Origin: Isochrysis galbana
Lineage: Eukaryota; Haptophyta; Isochrysidales; Isochrysidaceae
Assembly: GCA_018136815.1 (NCBI GenBank)
Contig: CM030940.1
Span: 4,662,454-4,726,453 of the forward strand
Direction of reading: 5' to 3'
Length of the DNA: 64,000 nucleotides
Position 1 is the first letter of the stretch; every line of letters begins with the position of its first letter. Positions 53,861 through 63,713 of this stretch are shown here, piece after piece. The notes beneath the pieces were generated by a model, which worked only from the letters and a program-made list of their open reading frames with translations, was not told the origin of the DNA and searched no databases. The translations under genes were made by a program, and so were the position numbers.

Positions 53861-54163
53861 CCATGCAGGCCTCTTGATTCAATCTTGTTGTGCTGATGTT
53901 TGATGTGGGATGCATAGCATGAGTAGATGCCTTTGCTGCTTTTGGAGCCTTTGGAGCTGAAGGTGTTTTTTGTTCATACGGTTCCATGAATGGTTGCGTG
54001 ATTGGGGTGTGCGAGTCGTTGTGTGCGTGTGCGTCGATTTAGCTTTGACTTGTGTCGACGGCTTGCGCGTCTTTCGGTAGCTGTCGAGAGCGCCCTCTAC
54101 GATGCGAGTGCTACCCCTAGATTGGAAGCCAGAGCGCGGGCCTTCGTCTCTGCTAGATGTGGG
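53861..54163. other. Intergenic
   Basis: GTGTGTGCGTGTGCGTCG repeat near 54020. No gene supported. Confidence 0.35.
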
Positions 54164-54184
54164 GGATATTGGGTTGAAAAAAAA

Positions 54185-54935
54185 ACCTTTTAATAGTCTT
54201 ACCGCACTCGCGGCGAATGGAACCACTACCCACTACAAGTAGCACGTAGCATACTCTCTACACCCCCATTCCCCGGCCCTTCTCCCCCCGCCATCAGGCG
54301 GCCCCCCCCGTTACACTACTAGGGGGATTGGGGTGGAGGGCTTAGATATGGTCCGGTGGCCCGCGCCCCCCCCCGGTGATCTTTCCCCCCCTTCCTCCTG
54401 TGTCTCCGAGTGGGCGGCCGACTCTGTCTCGTCTTATCCTGTAAACAGGCGCGAGACTTACCGATTTTCCGGTGGGCGGAGCTCTCGCTCGCGCCCACCC
54501 CCTTCTCCGCGCTCTCTCTCCCCTCTCCTGCGGCACGCGCGATGGCGCGCCCGCGGCAGGCCTCCAGCTGCCCCTGGCGACCCCTGGAGGCTCCTGGAGG
54601 CCAGCTCTGGGGGCAGAGGAGGCTGGGACTGGGCCCTGGCCTCCCTTGCCTCTCCCTCGCTGGCGCTCCCGAGCCTCTGGGGCCCCCACGCTGCACCTGT
54701 CTGCCTGTCGACCAGGGGGGGAGGGGGGGTTGGAGCATTGGGCTGGTCACGAGGGGCCAGGATGGGCGAATGGGGCGAGCCTGTGGGGAAGGGAGTGGGT
54801 CAGTAGGGCAGTGGCCTCCTGGCAAGCCATCAGGCATGCCAGGAGGATGGGTGGTTCCTCCCCCATGGCAGGGGAGGAGTGGAGAGAGGGGGGGGCTCGT
54901 GCCCCCCCATGGGTCAACCAAGTATAAACTTAGTT
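54185..54935 (+). mobile_element. Full-length retroposon (SINE-like) with 21-bp target duplication
   Basis: Flanked by a 21-base direct repeat, GGATATTGGGTTGA plus eight A (54164-54184 and 54936-54956). Element begins ACCTTTTAATAGTC, has a GC-rich body (CCATCAGGCGGCCC; CGCGATGGCGCGCCCGCGG; GGCAGTGGCCTCC), and ends AACCAAGTATAAACTTAGTT, which folds (ACTTGGT/ACTAAGT). No ORF with a domain. Fragments: 10070-10136, 17905-18062, 20000-20146, 25352-25595, 30950-31262, 37138-37325, and the split copy at 60506-62685. A TSD this long and A-rich indicates target-primed reverse transcription. Confidence 0.88.
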
Positions 54936-54956
54936 GGATATTGGGTTGAAAAAAAA

Positions 54957-55426
54957 GGCGGTACATCTGAGGGTCAGAAGATTCTTTTCACGAGAGGGGG
55001 CGAAGATTTCCCGCGCCTTTCCCCCTCGCAATCCGAAGTGGGAGCGGAGCAATGGCGACCGACCCACCGTGACAGGCCGACCTTCGCCGCGCTCCAGCAA
55101 GAGCACGGCGGTGGTCAGCCCCCCCTTATCGCTGGTGTTCGGACTAAATGGTCAGGGAACACCAGTCGGCGGCCTCACCGGTGCTTCATGCCATCGCACT
55201 CGGGTGTTTCTTGCTTCGCACCTGCCCACGCAGCATGGCCGTCAGCCCCACCGCAACGCCCAATGTGACCCAGGCTGAGGTGATAGAGAATGGCCTTCCT
55301 ACACGGGCCTACACGGACAGCACACAAGATAATAGCAATGCGCTCCCGGCTAGCGGCTAGCACCTTAAGCACCCTGCCTGCGCACTCCAAACGCGCACTC
55401 AAGCTACAGAAACAGGACCTCAGCGC
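54957..55426. other. Intergenic
   Basis: Downstream of the retroposon. GGTACATCTGAGGGTCAGAA near 54961 is a degraded family-K motif. No gene supported. Confidence 0.35.
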
Positions 55427-55747
55427 TTGAAACGCTGCTCGCGCAGGTATGGAGAGACAAAACTTGCCGCATGTGCAAGGCGGCTAACTGACGAATCTTC
55501 CACCCACCTAGGCGAATGCCCGAGGATAGTCACGATACTCGAAACGCTCGACAAACTGGCAAGGTACACCCCCCGAAGCGGTAGAAGCAGGGAAGAGGTA
55601 ATCGTAGATAACCTTTTCATGCACCCCGGGGGGAAAACACCGAGATCGCTCACCATACTCTACACTCTAGCATGGAGGTATATCTTAACAGACTTTTACA
55701 GGATACACTACGACGGCATTGAATCCTCGGAGGAATCAGTACGATAG
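55427..55747 (+). pseudogene. LINE-like C-terminal zinc-binding tail (tentative)
   Basis: Frame: CSRRYGETKLAACARRLTDE then STHLGECPRIVTILE, giving spaced Cys...Cys...His...Cys like the zf-RVT tail of LINE proteins, and an Arg/Tyr-rich helix afterwards (LYTLAWRYILTDFYRIHYDG). No RT core present. Could be the 3' end of a LINE that mobilises the retroposons of this window, but the link is speculative. Confidence 0.3.
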
Positions 55748-56119
55748 ACAGGTACACGACACCAAGCAAGGCACTACTATTTGCAAGTACGACAGACTCG
55801 GCTAGGACCGCCCAAGCAGGCATGGGCAGACAGCCGAAAAAAAGGATCGACATGAATGATATATACCCTTTGTTCACACTAGGTGCAAGAGGAAAGCTAG
55901 AACCAAGTTTGGAGCTACAAACGCTGACCACCTCGATGGGGGTGGCATATATAATTGCCGAGGGGCCCGACCCAGAACAAATCTGAGAAGAGATACACCT
56001 CGACTGGACATAAAGCCACTGAGACACACTAGCGGCCAGCACGGGCGAGAAGGACGAGTAAGCCCGTGACCCAACAGACACACGACGACACTTGACCAAC
56101 AACAGGCCTGCCCGGAACC
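55748..56119. other. Intergenic
   Basis: No supported gene; both strands have 100-250 codon frames without domains. Confidence 0.35.
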
Positions 56120-56312
56120 CGCGCTTTGAACCAGGCTCGTGGTAGAGCACCCGAGCCGACCCCCGGATACCGAAGACAAAGGAATGAAGGGGGGAAGGGG
56201 AGGAGGTGGAGGAAAGGGAAGTTAAGGGCGATGGAGTAGGGATGGGGAAGTACCCTAGTCTAGTAGGTGTGTAGCCCAGAATCTTCAGATGCTTTTTTTT
56301 TTGAGAGACAAG
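56120..56312 (-). repeat. Repeat family K, copy 3 (inverted)
   Basis: GATACCGAAGACAAAGGAATG (partial) at 56165 and CCCAGAATCTTCAGATGC then poly-T at 56275-56302 mirror copies 1 and 2. Confidence 0.65.
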
Positions 56313-56674
56313 GAGGGTCGGACGGCGCGCGATCACGCGGCATCGGGATGGGGGGTCGGTCAATTTGAAGGGTTGTTGAGCCAGCTGAAGTGTTGCTGAA
56401 TCAGCCAACTCCAGACCCCCTGCCCTTGGTGTACCCGGTGTGTTTTGGGGCTTTGGGGCGGCTTTGCCCTCAACAAACTACTTTCAAATAAGTTTCAAAA
56501 AGTTTCGTCTTTCGCCAAGGAGGTGGATGGAAGTGGGGGGAGGTCGGTAGAAGTCACGAGGTGGGGGGCGGCCAAGGGGAGGGGGGCAGTAGAAGTCACA
56601 AGTGCACAACGGGGACGGTAGATAGAAGTAGAAGTCCCGCGCCTTAACCTGAGGTTGATGCAGCCTCTCCCCCC
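56313..56674. other. Intergenic
   Basis: 56646-56670 carries an end of the AGGGTGCAACC family (AACCTGAGGTTGATGCAGCC). No gene seen. Confidence 0.4.
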
Positions 56675-57217
56675 CCCGGATGGGCCGTCAGGTCAAAGGC
56701 CGTCAGGTATCGGAGACCTTAGACTGATATCAGGACCTAACATCAGCCTAATATCAGGTAGGCACTAAGACTAATTGATGGCTCCATTCGCCATTCATTC
56801 GGCTGATGTCCCATAGTTGACGGAACGACACCTTACACCAGACACTAACGAAAACGTACAAACCAGAAACCAGCTCGTCCTCAAGCAAGGTTCATCGAGG
56901 ACCATCTCCATCCAACTATCCCAAGCTGCAAGCTCGCCCATCAAGGCAACACGGTTATTTAGACTCAAACTCCCACGGTCCACGGTCTTGCAACCCTAGG
57001 TCTTCGAGCAGCCCTCAACCTCTAAACCTAGTTCAACCCATTTACCATTTATTCCTACGTCGAATTTAAGTCAATTTCAATGCTAGCGTTTACCCTTGTA
57101 ATGCATAGTCACGTAGCCTGCGGCCCTTAGTATCAGGTATCCGGTCTAGAGGACCTAATATCATGATATCGACATCAGGACCTAATGACCTAATATAAGG
57201 CTGACGGCCCATCCGGG
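56675..57217. mobile_element. MITE-like element, 543 bp, 17-bp perfect TIR
   Basis: Left TIR CCCGGATGGGCCGTCAG (56675-56691), right TIR its exact complement at 57201-57217. The AT-richer interior has repeated CTAATATCAGG/ATCAGGACCTAA motifs close to each end (56725-56760; 57125-57200). No ORF. Flanks are C-rich, so the TSD cannot be fixed. Confidence 0.7.
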
Positions 57218-57597
57218 CTTCCCCCCGCCTACATATGGCCGACACCTCAATGCGCCACCGATGCCAACCACCTGCTGAGATTCCGCATGGCACAAAAAAT
57301 ATTCTGTAAATGTAGATCCCTACCCACTTACCATATGACGTATTATACCAAGCTTCCGTGGCTTGCTGTAGGTGGTCTCCGTTGCTCCATTGCCGTCGAG
57401 GGCTGCGGACCCACAGCACTAAGGTTATACTCACACAACAAGAAAACTTTGGCGCGCGCTCTCTCTCTCTCTCTCCCCCCCCCACCCCCCACCCCCCACC
57501 CCTCTCCGCCCCCTGCCTCCCCCTCCCCCACCGCCCTCCCCCCCCCCCCTTCCCGCCACCTCGCTCCCTCCTCTTCCCATCTCTACACACAGCCGCG
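57218..57597. promoter_or_regulatory. Upstream region of the TPR gene, including dispersed repeat copy 2
   Basis: 57380-57450 is the inverted partner of 333-400. 57450-57560 is CT/C-rich and forms the leader of the gene at 57598. Confidence 0.45.
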
Positions 57598-60115
57598 ATG
57601 GACTCGGCTCTACTGAACCCCTCGGCCGAGCTGGGCTCTCTCATGCAGGTGGGCTGCAGCAGCCGCGGAGGAAGGAAGGCTACAGAGGGGGGTTGCCATC
57701 CATGAGGCTTTACTCTATGGATGGAGCCTCATGGATGGAGGCAGTGAGAAGTAAGGGAGGGAGTGCGGGAGGAGGAGGGGTGTGGGGGAGGAGGAGGGAG
57801 TGGGGAAGGAGAAGGGGTGTGGGGGAGGAGGAGGGAAGGGGAGGAGGAGGAGAGAAGCGTGGGCGAGCAAGATGCTGAGTGGGAGGAAGGGGATGGGAGG
57901 TGTGGACGGGCACGATGGGCAGCAGGAGAAGGGAGAGAGGATGAAGAAGAGGGTAGAAGAGATTGGAATGAGTGTGCCATTTGAGCGGATCTTCATTGCA
58001 GATCAAGGAGCCAGCAGGCACAATGAGCGGCGTGCTCTCTTCCTCTCTATCTCTCCCTCTAGTTCTCTCGCATGCGCTGTCCCCTGCGTTCAGCAGCGCT
58101 TCGTCCCGGTCACACACGGATGCGCGCACACTCGGGCACTGCTTCTGAGAATGGTGCTGCGCTGGCGATCTATGCTCATGGACCACCCCCACGGACTCAG
58201 CCTTGAGGGCAAGGAGAGTTGTGGTCCCTCAATTGGCGCTTTGTCGGCTGCCCGCTCCTCGGCATGCATTTTCCATGTAGTTTCTCTGCCTTACAGTGCC
58301 TTCTCAAGTCGATCACTACCCGGAACCCGGCCTTCACTGGCGCCGCGCCCCTCACGTCGCAGCAAGCTATCAAGCTCAAGGGAGCGCAAATGGAACAGCA
58401 ACGGCGTGTCTTCGACTCGTGGCCTGCTTTCTACCAGAACACGCTCTTCATGAATGGCAGGGTGCTTGAGCTGCGCGATATGGCGGTCGCAGAGAGGCTA
58501 GTGCATGCGCGAGCCCTGAAGGATGAGGGCAACGATCGCTTCCGCCAGCAGGACTTCTCCGCTGCCGTCAGCCTATACGAGAAGGCGGCTGGTATTTTCC
58601 GGTACGCCAAGAACAAGGACCCGAACTGGAGGAAACGGGGCGTTCGTGACGAGACGATCGAGGAAGTGGATGAGCGTGGCGAGCCTGGGAGCGATGTGCA
58701 TGAGCAGGTGACGTCGCTGCTCGTCTCGTGCTACAGCAACCTGGCTGCTGCCTACCTCGGACGCGCTGTGCTGCCTCGTGACGCCGAGCATGCCTCAGAG
58801 CTCTCAGGGACTACTTCAGATGGTGACTACGCACTGTGCGTCGCCGCCTGCACCACTGTCCTAAGCCTCGATCCTTTTAGCATCAAAGCCTTATACCGGC
58901 GCGCACGTGCACGCATCGAGCCGTTATCGGCAGGCACGGATGCGGTAGACGCCGCTATCCGCGACCTTACCGAAGCGGCACGGATCTCGCCCGACGACAG
59001 ATCCGTGCGCGAGCTGCTGAGTAAGCTAAAGACCGAGAAGGCTGTGCAGCGCGAGGCCGACACGAGCACGTTTGCTCGCATGTTTGGCAGGGCGGAGGGC
59101 TCAGGGTCCAAGGGTTTGGCGGACGACACCTGTAGGGGACGTGCCGACCGCCGTGTGCCGGGTTCATCAAGTCTTGAAGGAGATGGCAAGGGCGCTGACT
59201 GTAGCTGGCCCGCACGTGATGGCGAGGAGCGCGCCAATTTCAGCCGTCAGGGGGATGCTGACCGCACGCCAAACCTTAAGGAGCTCGAGGCGGACGTCGA
59301 GCAAGCTGCAGCTGTGGCCCAGATGCTGCGTTCCAGGGGACAGCAGCAGGCGGCCAAAGAGATCCAGGCGCGCGTGAAGGAGCGGCGGCGACAACTTGCC
59401 ATATATAGACGGGCTGAAGCGGCGCGGGCGAAGCGCGGCACGTCACGCATCGACTTCCGTAATCCGACGGCCAAACAGCGCGAGGACGCGAGAAGGCGAG
59501 GTGTGCTGCTGCACCTCAGCTGAAGGATAAACCGGCTCGCCCCATCCACTTACTCCACTCAACATCATGCATCACACCATGCATCAGCTCTCCCAAACAT
59601 CTTCGCCCTGCGTTGGCGCCAGGCATAAGCCTCATCTGGTCGGCGTCTTTCGGTCCCGGCCACAATATGCTTCGCACATGTAGCCTGCACCGACTTGGTC
59701 CCCATGCGCTGCAGGGATCGACCTCGACGATCCTCTTGTTTTGGAGGAGCTAGAGCGCCTACAGCGCGAGACGCCGCCCGAATTGCCGCCCTCCTCTTGC
59801 CGGCCGGTACGTCACCGCTCCGCTCGCCCGCCACCTCCCGATATCCACGCCATTCCGCTCTCTGAGATCAAAAGGAGGCTCGACGATCTAGGTGTGGATC
59901 GGTCGAGCATTTCGGACGGCGATCGGGCGGAGCTTGAAGTGCTTCTCCTCTCGCAATACTCTGTGGCCCGGAGCTCTGCCGGGCCAACTGTAGACTTAGT
60001 GAACTATGAGCATTCTTCTTTGTGCGAAGAAAGCGATGAGATCGAGGAGAGCGACGCTCTTAGCAGGGGCGGGGGTCTCCGAGCGGCACTTGGAGAATTT
60101 TGCATAATCTTCTAA
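57598..60115 (+). CDS. TPR co-chaperone-like protein with C-terminal SAP-like helix-loop
   Basis: Exons 57598-57648 (MDSALLNPSAELGSLMQ), 58297-59500, 59715-60115; GT-AG; phases 0 and 1; 551 residues. Intron 1 is 648 bases with GGAGGAGGGAG repeats. TPR region: ALKDEGNDRFRQQDFSAAVS and LYEKAAGIFRYAKNKDP as a first repeat, YSNLAAAYLGRAVLP as a second, CTTVLSLDPFSIKALYRRAR as a third: the arrangement of FKBP/AIP-type TPR cofactors. A charged middle (EGSGSKGLADDT...), a basic coiled helix (QAAKEIQARVKERRRQLAIY), then across the second intron RREDARRRG|IDLDDPLVLE and a C-terminal ~40-residue helical hairpin LSEIKRRLDDLGVDRSSISD, GDRAELEVLLLSQ, resembling SAP/MANF-C folds. Likely a cytosolic Hsp70/Hsp90 cofactor (inference). 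The end after 60030 is acidic and may not be conserved. Confidence 0.75.
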
Positions 60116-60489
60116 CTTACCAGCTCTATAGAGTACGGACCGCGCTGGTGTTGATGTTAATGCGTCATACGCACGTTCCACGGTGCTCACGTTAATAACA
60201 TCTTGAATAAGATGCAGGCGACCGTTTCGCAAATCCCAAGCCTATGTAGGGTGACCCTTGACAGCGCCCTTGCCCCCCCCCCCCCCCCACTCCTTTGTCT
60301 TCAGTCGCTCAACTATCGTGAAAACGATAGGGTCATGGAGCACGCGCCGCCCCCCCCCCCCTCCCCGCCCCCCGCCGCCCTCCCGGAACCCGCCGCCTAA
60401 ACCGGGCCCAATGTCCAATGTAGCGAGTAGCGCCCATGGGGCGTACTAGGGGTAGGCACGAATATCAACGACATATCGTCAAACATATT
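60116..60489. other. Intergenic
   Basis: 60270-60390 C-runs and a family-K-like CCTTTGTCTTCAGTCGC. No gene seen. Confidence 0.35.
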
Positions 60490-61268
60490 TATATTTGGCG
60501 CGTTCAACTAAGTTTATACTTGGTTCGCCCATGGGGGGCACGAGCCCCCTCTCTCTCCACTCCTCCCCTGCCGCGGGGGAGGAACCACCCATCCTCCTGG
60601 CATGCCTGATGGGCCTTGCCAGGAGGCCACTGCCCTGCTGACCCACTCTCCCACTGACAGGCACGCCTGAGAGGGTGCAACCTCAGGTTTGGTTGTTTTT
60701 TTCGCAAGTGCCCCCCGTGTGGACGGTATAAGTTCTACTTAAAGGACCCCCTTATTACAGTACAAACGTGCAGCAGACTGGGGCGAAATGCGTCCTGGAG
60801 TCTCGTGGGGAATCGCTTGCCTTTTGCTTTGCAGCAAACGGCGTTGAAACCGTGTGAAGTCTTTCTTCAGACGTCGCCATCCGCCCGGTGTGCTGGCTAT
60901 GGGCGTGCAAGGGCGGACGTCGGCAGTCTGACGCCCACGTGGTTGCATTCTTCAACTCGGGCAGCGGGCATGGTTGCATTCTTCAACAAGGGCGGGATGA
61001 TCGTTCAAGGTGTGACACAAAAGGGAACCACATGGTGGGTGTGACAAAAAAGGGAACCACATGGTGGGTGTGACAAAAAGGGAACCTCGAGTTGTTCATG
61101 CGCGCGGCCAACGTTGCCTTCGCTTCGTCGGTGAGCAGCAGAAAGGCGCCACACCTTAAATTTCCACAATAGAAAGAAAAGCAGTGTTCATGTTCATTTC
61201 TTTTTGCGCGCGGCCAACGTTGCCTTCGCTTCGTCGGTGAGCAGCATCTTGTCTGTTTTGGAAAGGCG

Positions 61269-61487
61269 CTACACCTTAAATTTCCACAATAGAAAGAAAA
61301 GCAGCAGGGTCAGTGCGACTCCCACTCCAGCTCCAATTCCGATTCCTTTAAGCGCACCCATCGCCCCGAATGCAAGTATGGCTGATCCCACGATAATGAA
61401 TAAGGACCAGGCAAAAATGGGAGCTATTAATTTCTTTAGTTCCTCCACCTCATATTCACCACGCTCATAGTGTATGTATACCAACAT
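61269..61487 (-). CDS. Small two-TM protein of the inner element
   Basis: 72 residues, ATG 61487: hydrophilic start (MLVYIHYERGEYEVEELKKL), TM1 APIFAWSLFIIVGSAILAFG, Gly-rich turn (ALKGIGIGAGVG), TM2 VALTLLLFFLLWKFKV, stop. A truncated second copy of its 3' end lies at 61100-61184, where the stop is changed. Small two-TM proteins of this type are common in large DNA viruses and their relatives; no homologue recognised. Confidence 0.5.
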   Translation of the reverse strand: MLVYIHYERGEYEVEELKKLIAPIFAWSLFIIVGSAILAFGAMGALKGIGIGAGVGVALTLLLFFLLWKFKV

Positions 61488-61641
61488 GACGTTCCCTTGT
61501 TGTTATGCAAGAAAAAAGTTATTCACGCTCGGGGAAGCGTGTCCTAGTTAGGGGCCAAGTTGAGGCGCAAACTAGGAGGGAGGCGAGGGCGCCCCCGTCA
61601 ATGACACAATCTCAAAAAAAAATTACTTTGCATACTGTAAG

Positions 61642-61958
61642 ATGTGGGTCTACGCCCGTCATAGCTTATTCGACGATGGTCCCTACGACGTCGTCCCCTT
61701 GATGAGTCTCTTGGGTGGCATCACCTTCTGGTTTCTCGTTAGTGCTTCATACGCAGCAGTCATCGCGTCGAGGGATGGCCCACGAGGATCTGGATCGCGG
61801 TCGGGGTGGTCTTCGCGCTGTTTATTCTTCTCCTTTTGGTACTATGGAAGACAAAGTATTTTCGCTTTTACAAGACGGAGAAAATGAAACTGACCTTCGA
61901 TGCGGAGGCGATATTGAAACGGGAGGCACAAACGAAACACAAGACGTCTTCCGCTTGA
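61642..61958 (+). pseudogene. Small TM protein ORF with a frame change
   Basis: From ATG 61642 one frame gives MWVYARHSLFDDGPYDVV and a TM helix LLGGITFWFLVSASYAAVI. After about 61760 the frame that ends at 61958 takes over with WIAVGVVFALFILLLLVLWK and a charged tail (TEKMKLTFDAEAILKREAQT). Read as one protein it would be a two-TM protein parallel to the 72-residue one. Either a one-base error/frameshift or two separate ORFs. Confidence 0.4.
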
Positions 61959-62701
61959 TGGGTCCCCGTGTTATGTTTGTTTGCGCGCGGTCAACCCCCG
62001 AGTTAGGGGTGGCGAAGTTAGGGGTCAGTAGAAATTATATACCTAAAAAGCCGGGAGGGGCGTGACAAAAAAGGGAACCTCGAGTTGCGCCCTCTTGGTT
62101 CGCCCATCCTGGCCCGGCGTGGCCAGCCCATCGCTCCAACCCCCCCTCCCCCCTGGCCGACAGGCAGACAGGTGCAGATTGGGGGCCCCAGAGGCTCAGG
62201 AGCGCCAGCGAGGGAGAGGCAGGGGAGGCCAGGGCCCAGTCCCAGCCTCCTCTGCCCCCAGAGCTGGCCTCCAGGAGCCTCCAGGGGTCGCCAGGGGCAC
62301 AGCTGCAGGCCTGCCGCAGGCGCGCCATCGCGCGAGCCGCAGGAGAGGGGAGAGAGAGCGCGGAGAAGGGGGTGGGCGGAGCGAGAGCTCCGCTCACCGA
62401 AAAATAGGTAAGTTCCGCACCTGTTTACAGGATAAGTCGGGGCTGAGGCCGCGCCACTCGGAGACACAGGAGGAAGGGGGGAATGATCACCGGGGGGAGG
62501 CGCGGGCCACCGGACCATATTAAGCCCTTCACCCTATCCCCCTAGTAGTGCACGGGGGGAGTCGCCTTATGGCGGGGGAGAAGGGCCGGGGGAGTGGGGG
62601 TGTAGAAAGTTTTCCTACGTGCAGTAGAAAGTAGAGGGTCCACGGCCGCGTGTGCGGTGAGACTATTAATTAAAAGGTTTAAAAATATATTTGGCGCGTT
62701 C

Positions 62702-63114
62702 CACGTTCCACACTCTATATTTCTTTACTCTTATTTCTTATTCCTTCTTACTTCTTCTTTCTTATTTTATTCTCTTGTGCTCCTCCTCCTCCCTTTCCTT
62801 CTTCCCGCCTACACTCTACACTTGGGCCGTTCAATATTTATAAAAGAGACCACTCTTCTCCATCTCCATCTCCACCGACTTTTTCCCCGTCCCCCCCCCC
62901 CCCCCCCCCTTGGCCCTTGGCCCGACAACTCGACAGCCGACGGCAGCACTGAGTACAACCCGATAACCGATGCGAGCAAGAAGGTGGTGCGAGGATCTCC
63001 TCCATCCTCCATGAGGTGGACCATATTGTGTTCAAGCGGCTAGGGCTAGTCCAAGGGGCAAAAGGAGCCGCAATACTTATTGGTCCGATGGCAAGCAGGA
63101 TTCGACGCCGCCAT
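62702..63114. other. Intergenic
   Basis: Pyrimidine-rich TTCTTACTTCTTC tract at 62720-62810 and a C-run at 62890-62910. No supported gene. Confidence 0.35.
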
Positions 63115-63382
63115 TATCAATTATCCATTATCCATTATCCATTATCCATTATCTACTATCCACTATCCACTATCCATGGTCCATGGTCCATGGTATTAAT
63201 ATATTGAGCGCCCTCAACTAATATCATAGATAGTAATAGTGCTTAAGAGCTATTACTATCTATGATGATAATCCTAGTAGCCTCAATATTGCCTATTATC
63301 TAGATATTAGGCTAATATATTCACCACAGTATCACAGTCTTAGTTGTGCTGGATATAGTGGATAGTGGATAGTGGATAGATG
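63115..63382. repeat. Tandem and inverted AT-rich repeats
   Basis: 63118-63170: repeats of ATTATCC then ACTATCC; 63172-63192: three GGTCCAT units; 63223-63239 and 63250-63266: a perfect 17-bp inverted repeat with a 10-base loop; 63278-63316: AGATATTAGGC near-palindrome; 63356-63380: ATAGTGG repeats complementary to 63155-63170. Confidence 0.8.
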
Positions 63383-63713
63383 ATAGAGGTCTCGTCTCTA
63401 TCTCTAGAACAAATAACTGGCTCATCGACGCCATTTTTTTTGTGGGGGGGGGGGCGGGGCGGGGTCGTGGGGCTGTTGGAGGGCTGCGGGCTGCGGGCAG
63501 CGGGCAGTGGACCTTTGGGACCTTCACTCAGGCCAGGGGAGCAGGGGAGCAGGGGAGGCCAGGGTTAAGATTTAAAAAGAGTGTTCGACGTATTTTTACT
63601 TGTACTCGGCCGGCTTACCTGTGCGGGGTGGGGAGGGAGAGGGGAAGGGCATGTCGTTGGGTGGGCGAGTTCGGTACACAGGGCTATGGACGAGCTCTGT
63701 GGAGGAGTCAGAT
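63383..63713. other. Upstream flank of the terminal ORF
   Basis: G-run at 63444-63452, purine-rich GGAGCAGGGGAGCAGG. No gene seen. Confidence 0.35.

Larger units (their letters stand above)
60671..62098 (+). mobile_element. Inner TIR element carrying small membrane-protein ORFs
   Basis: Left GAGGGTGCAACCTCAGGTTT (60671), right end read inward GAGGGCGCAACTCGAGGTTC (to about 62094): imperfect TIR. Inside: tandem repeats GTGACAAAAAAGGGAACC (61013-61090, again at 62063-62080), a duplicated ~85-bp block (61100-61184 and 61206-61304), a minus-strand ORF and a plus-strand ORF pair, all AT-richer than the surroundings. Lone ends of the same family occur at 9391, 17745 and 56646. No transposase recognised. 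Confidence 0.7.
60506..62685 (-). mobile_element. Retroposon copy split by a 1.4-kb insertion
   Basis: Minus-orientation copy of the retroposon at 54185-54935: its hairpin end lies at 60506-60530 and its ACCTTTTAAT end at 62665-62685. The 16-base target duplication TATATTTGGCGCGTTC is intact at 60490-60505 and 62686-62701. The element reads without a break from 60670 to about 62099 once the inner insertion is removed (CGCCTGA | TTCGCCC). Confidence 0.85.

Noticed and set aside
54185-54935. 157-180 codon frames inside the retroposon
   Set aside because: The same body in other copies breaks these frames; no domain.
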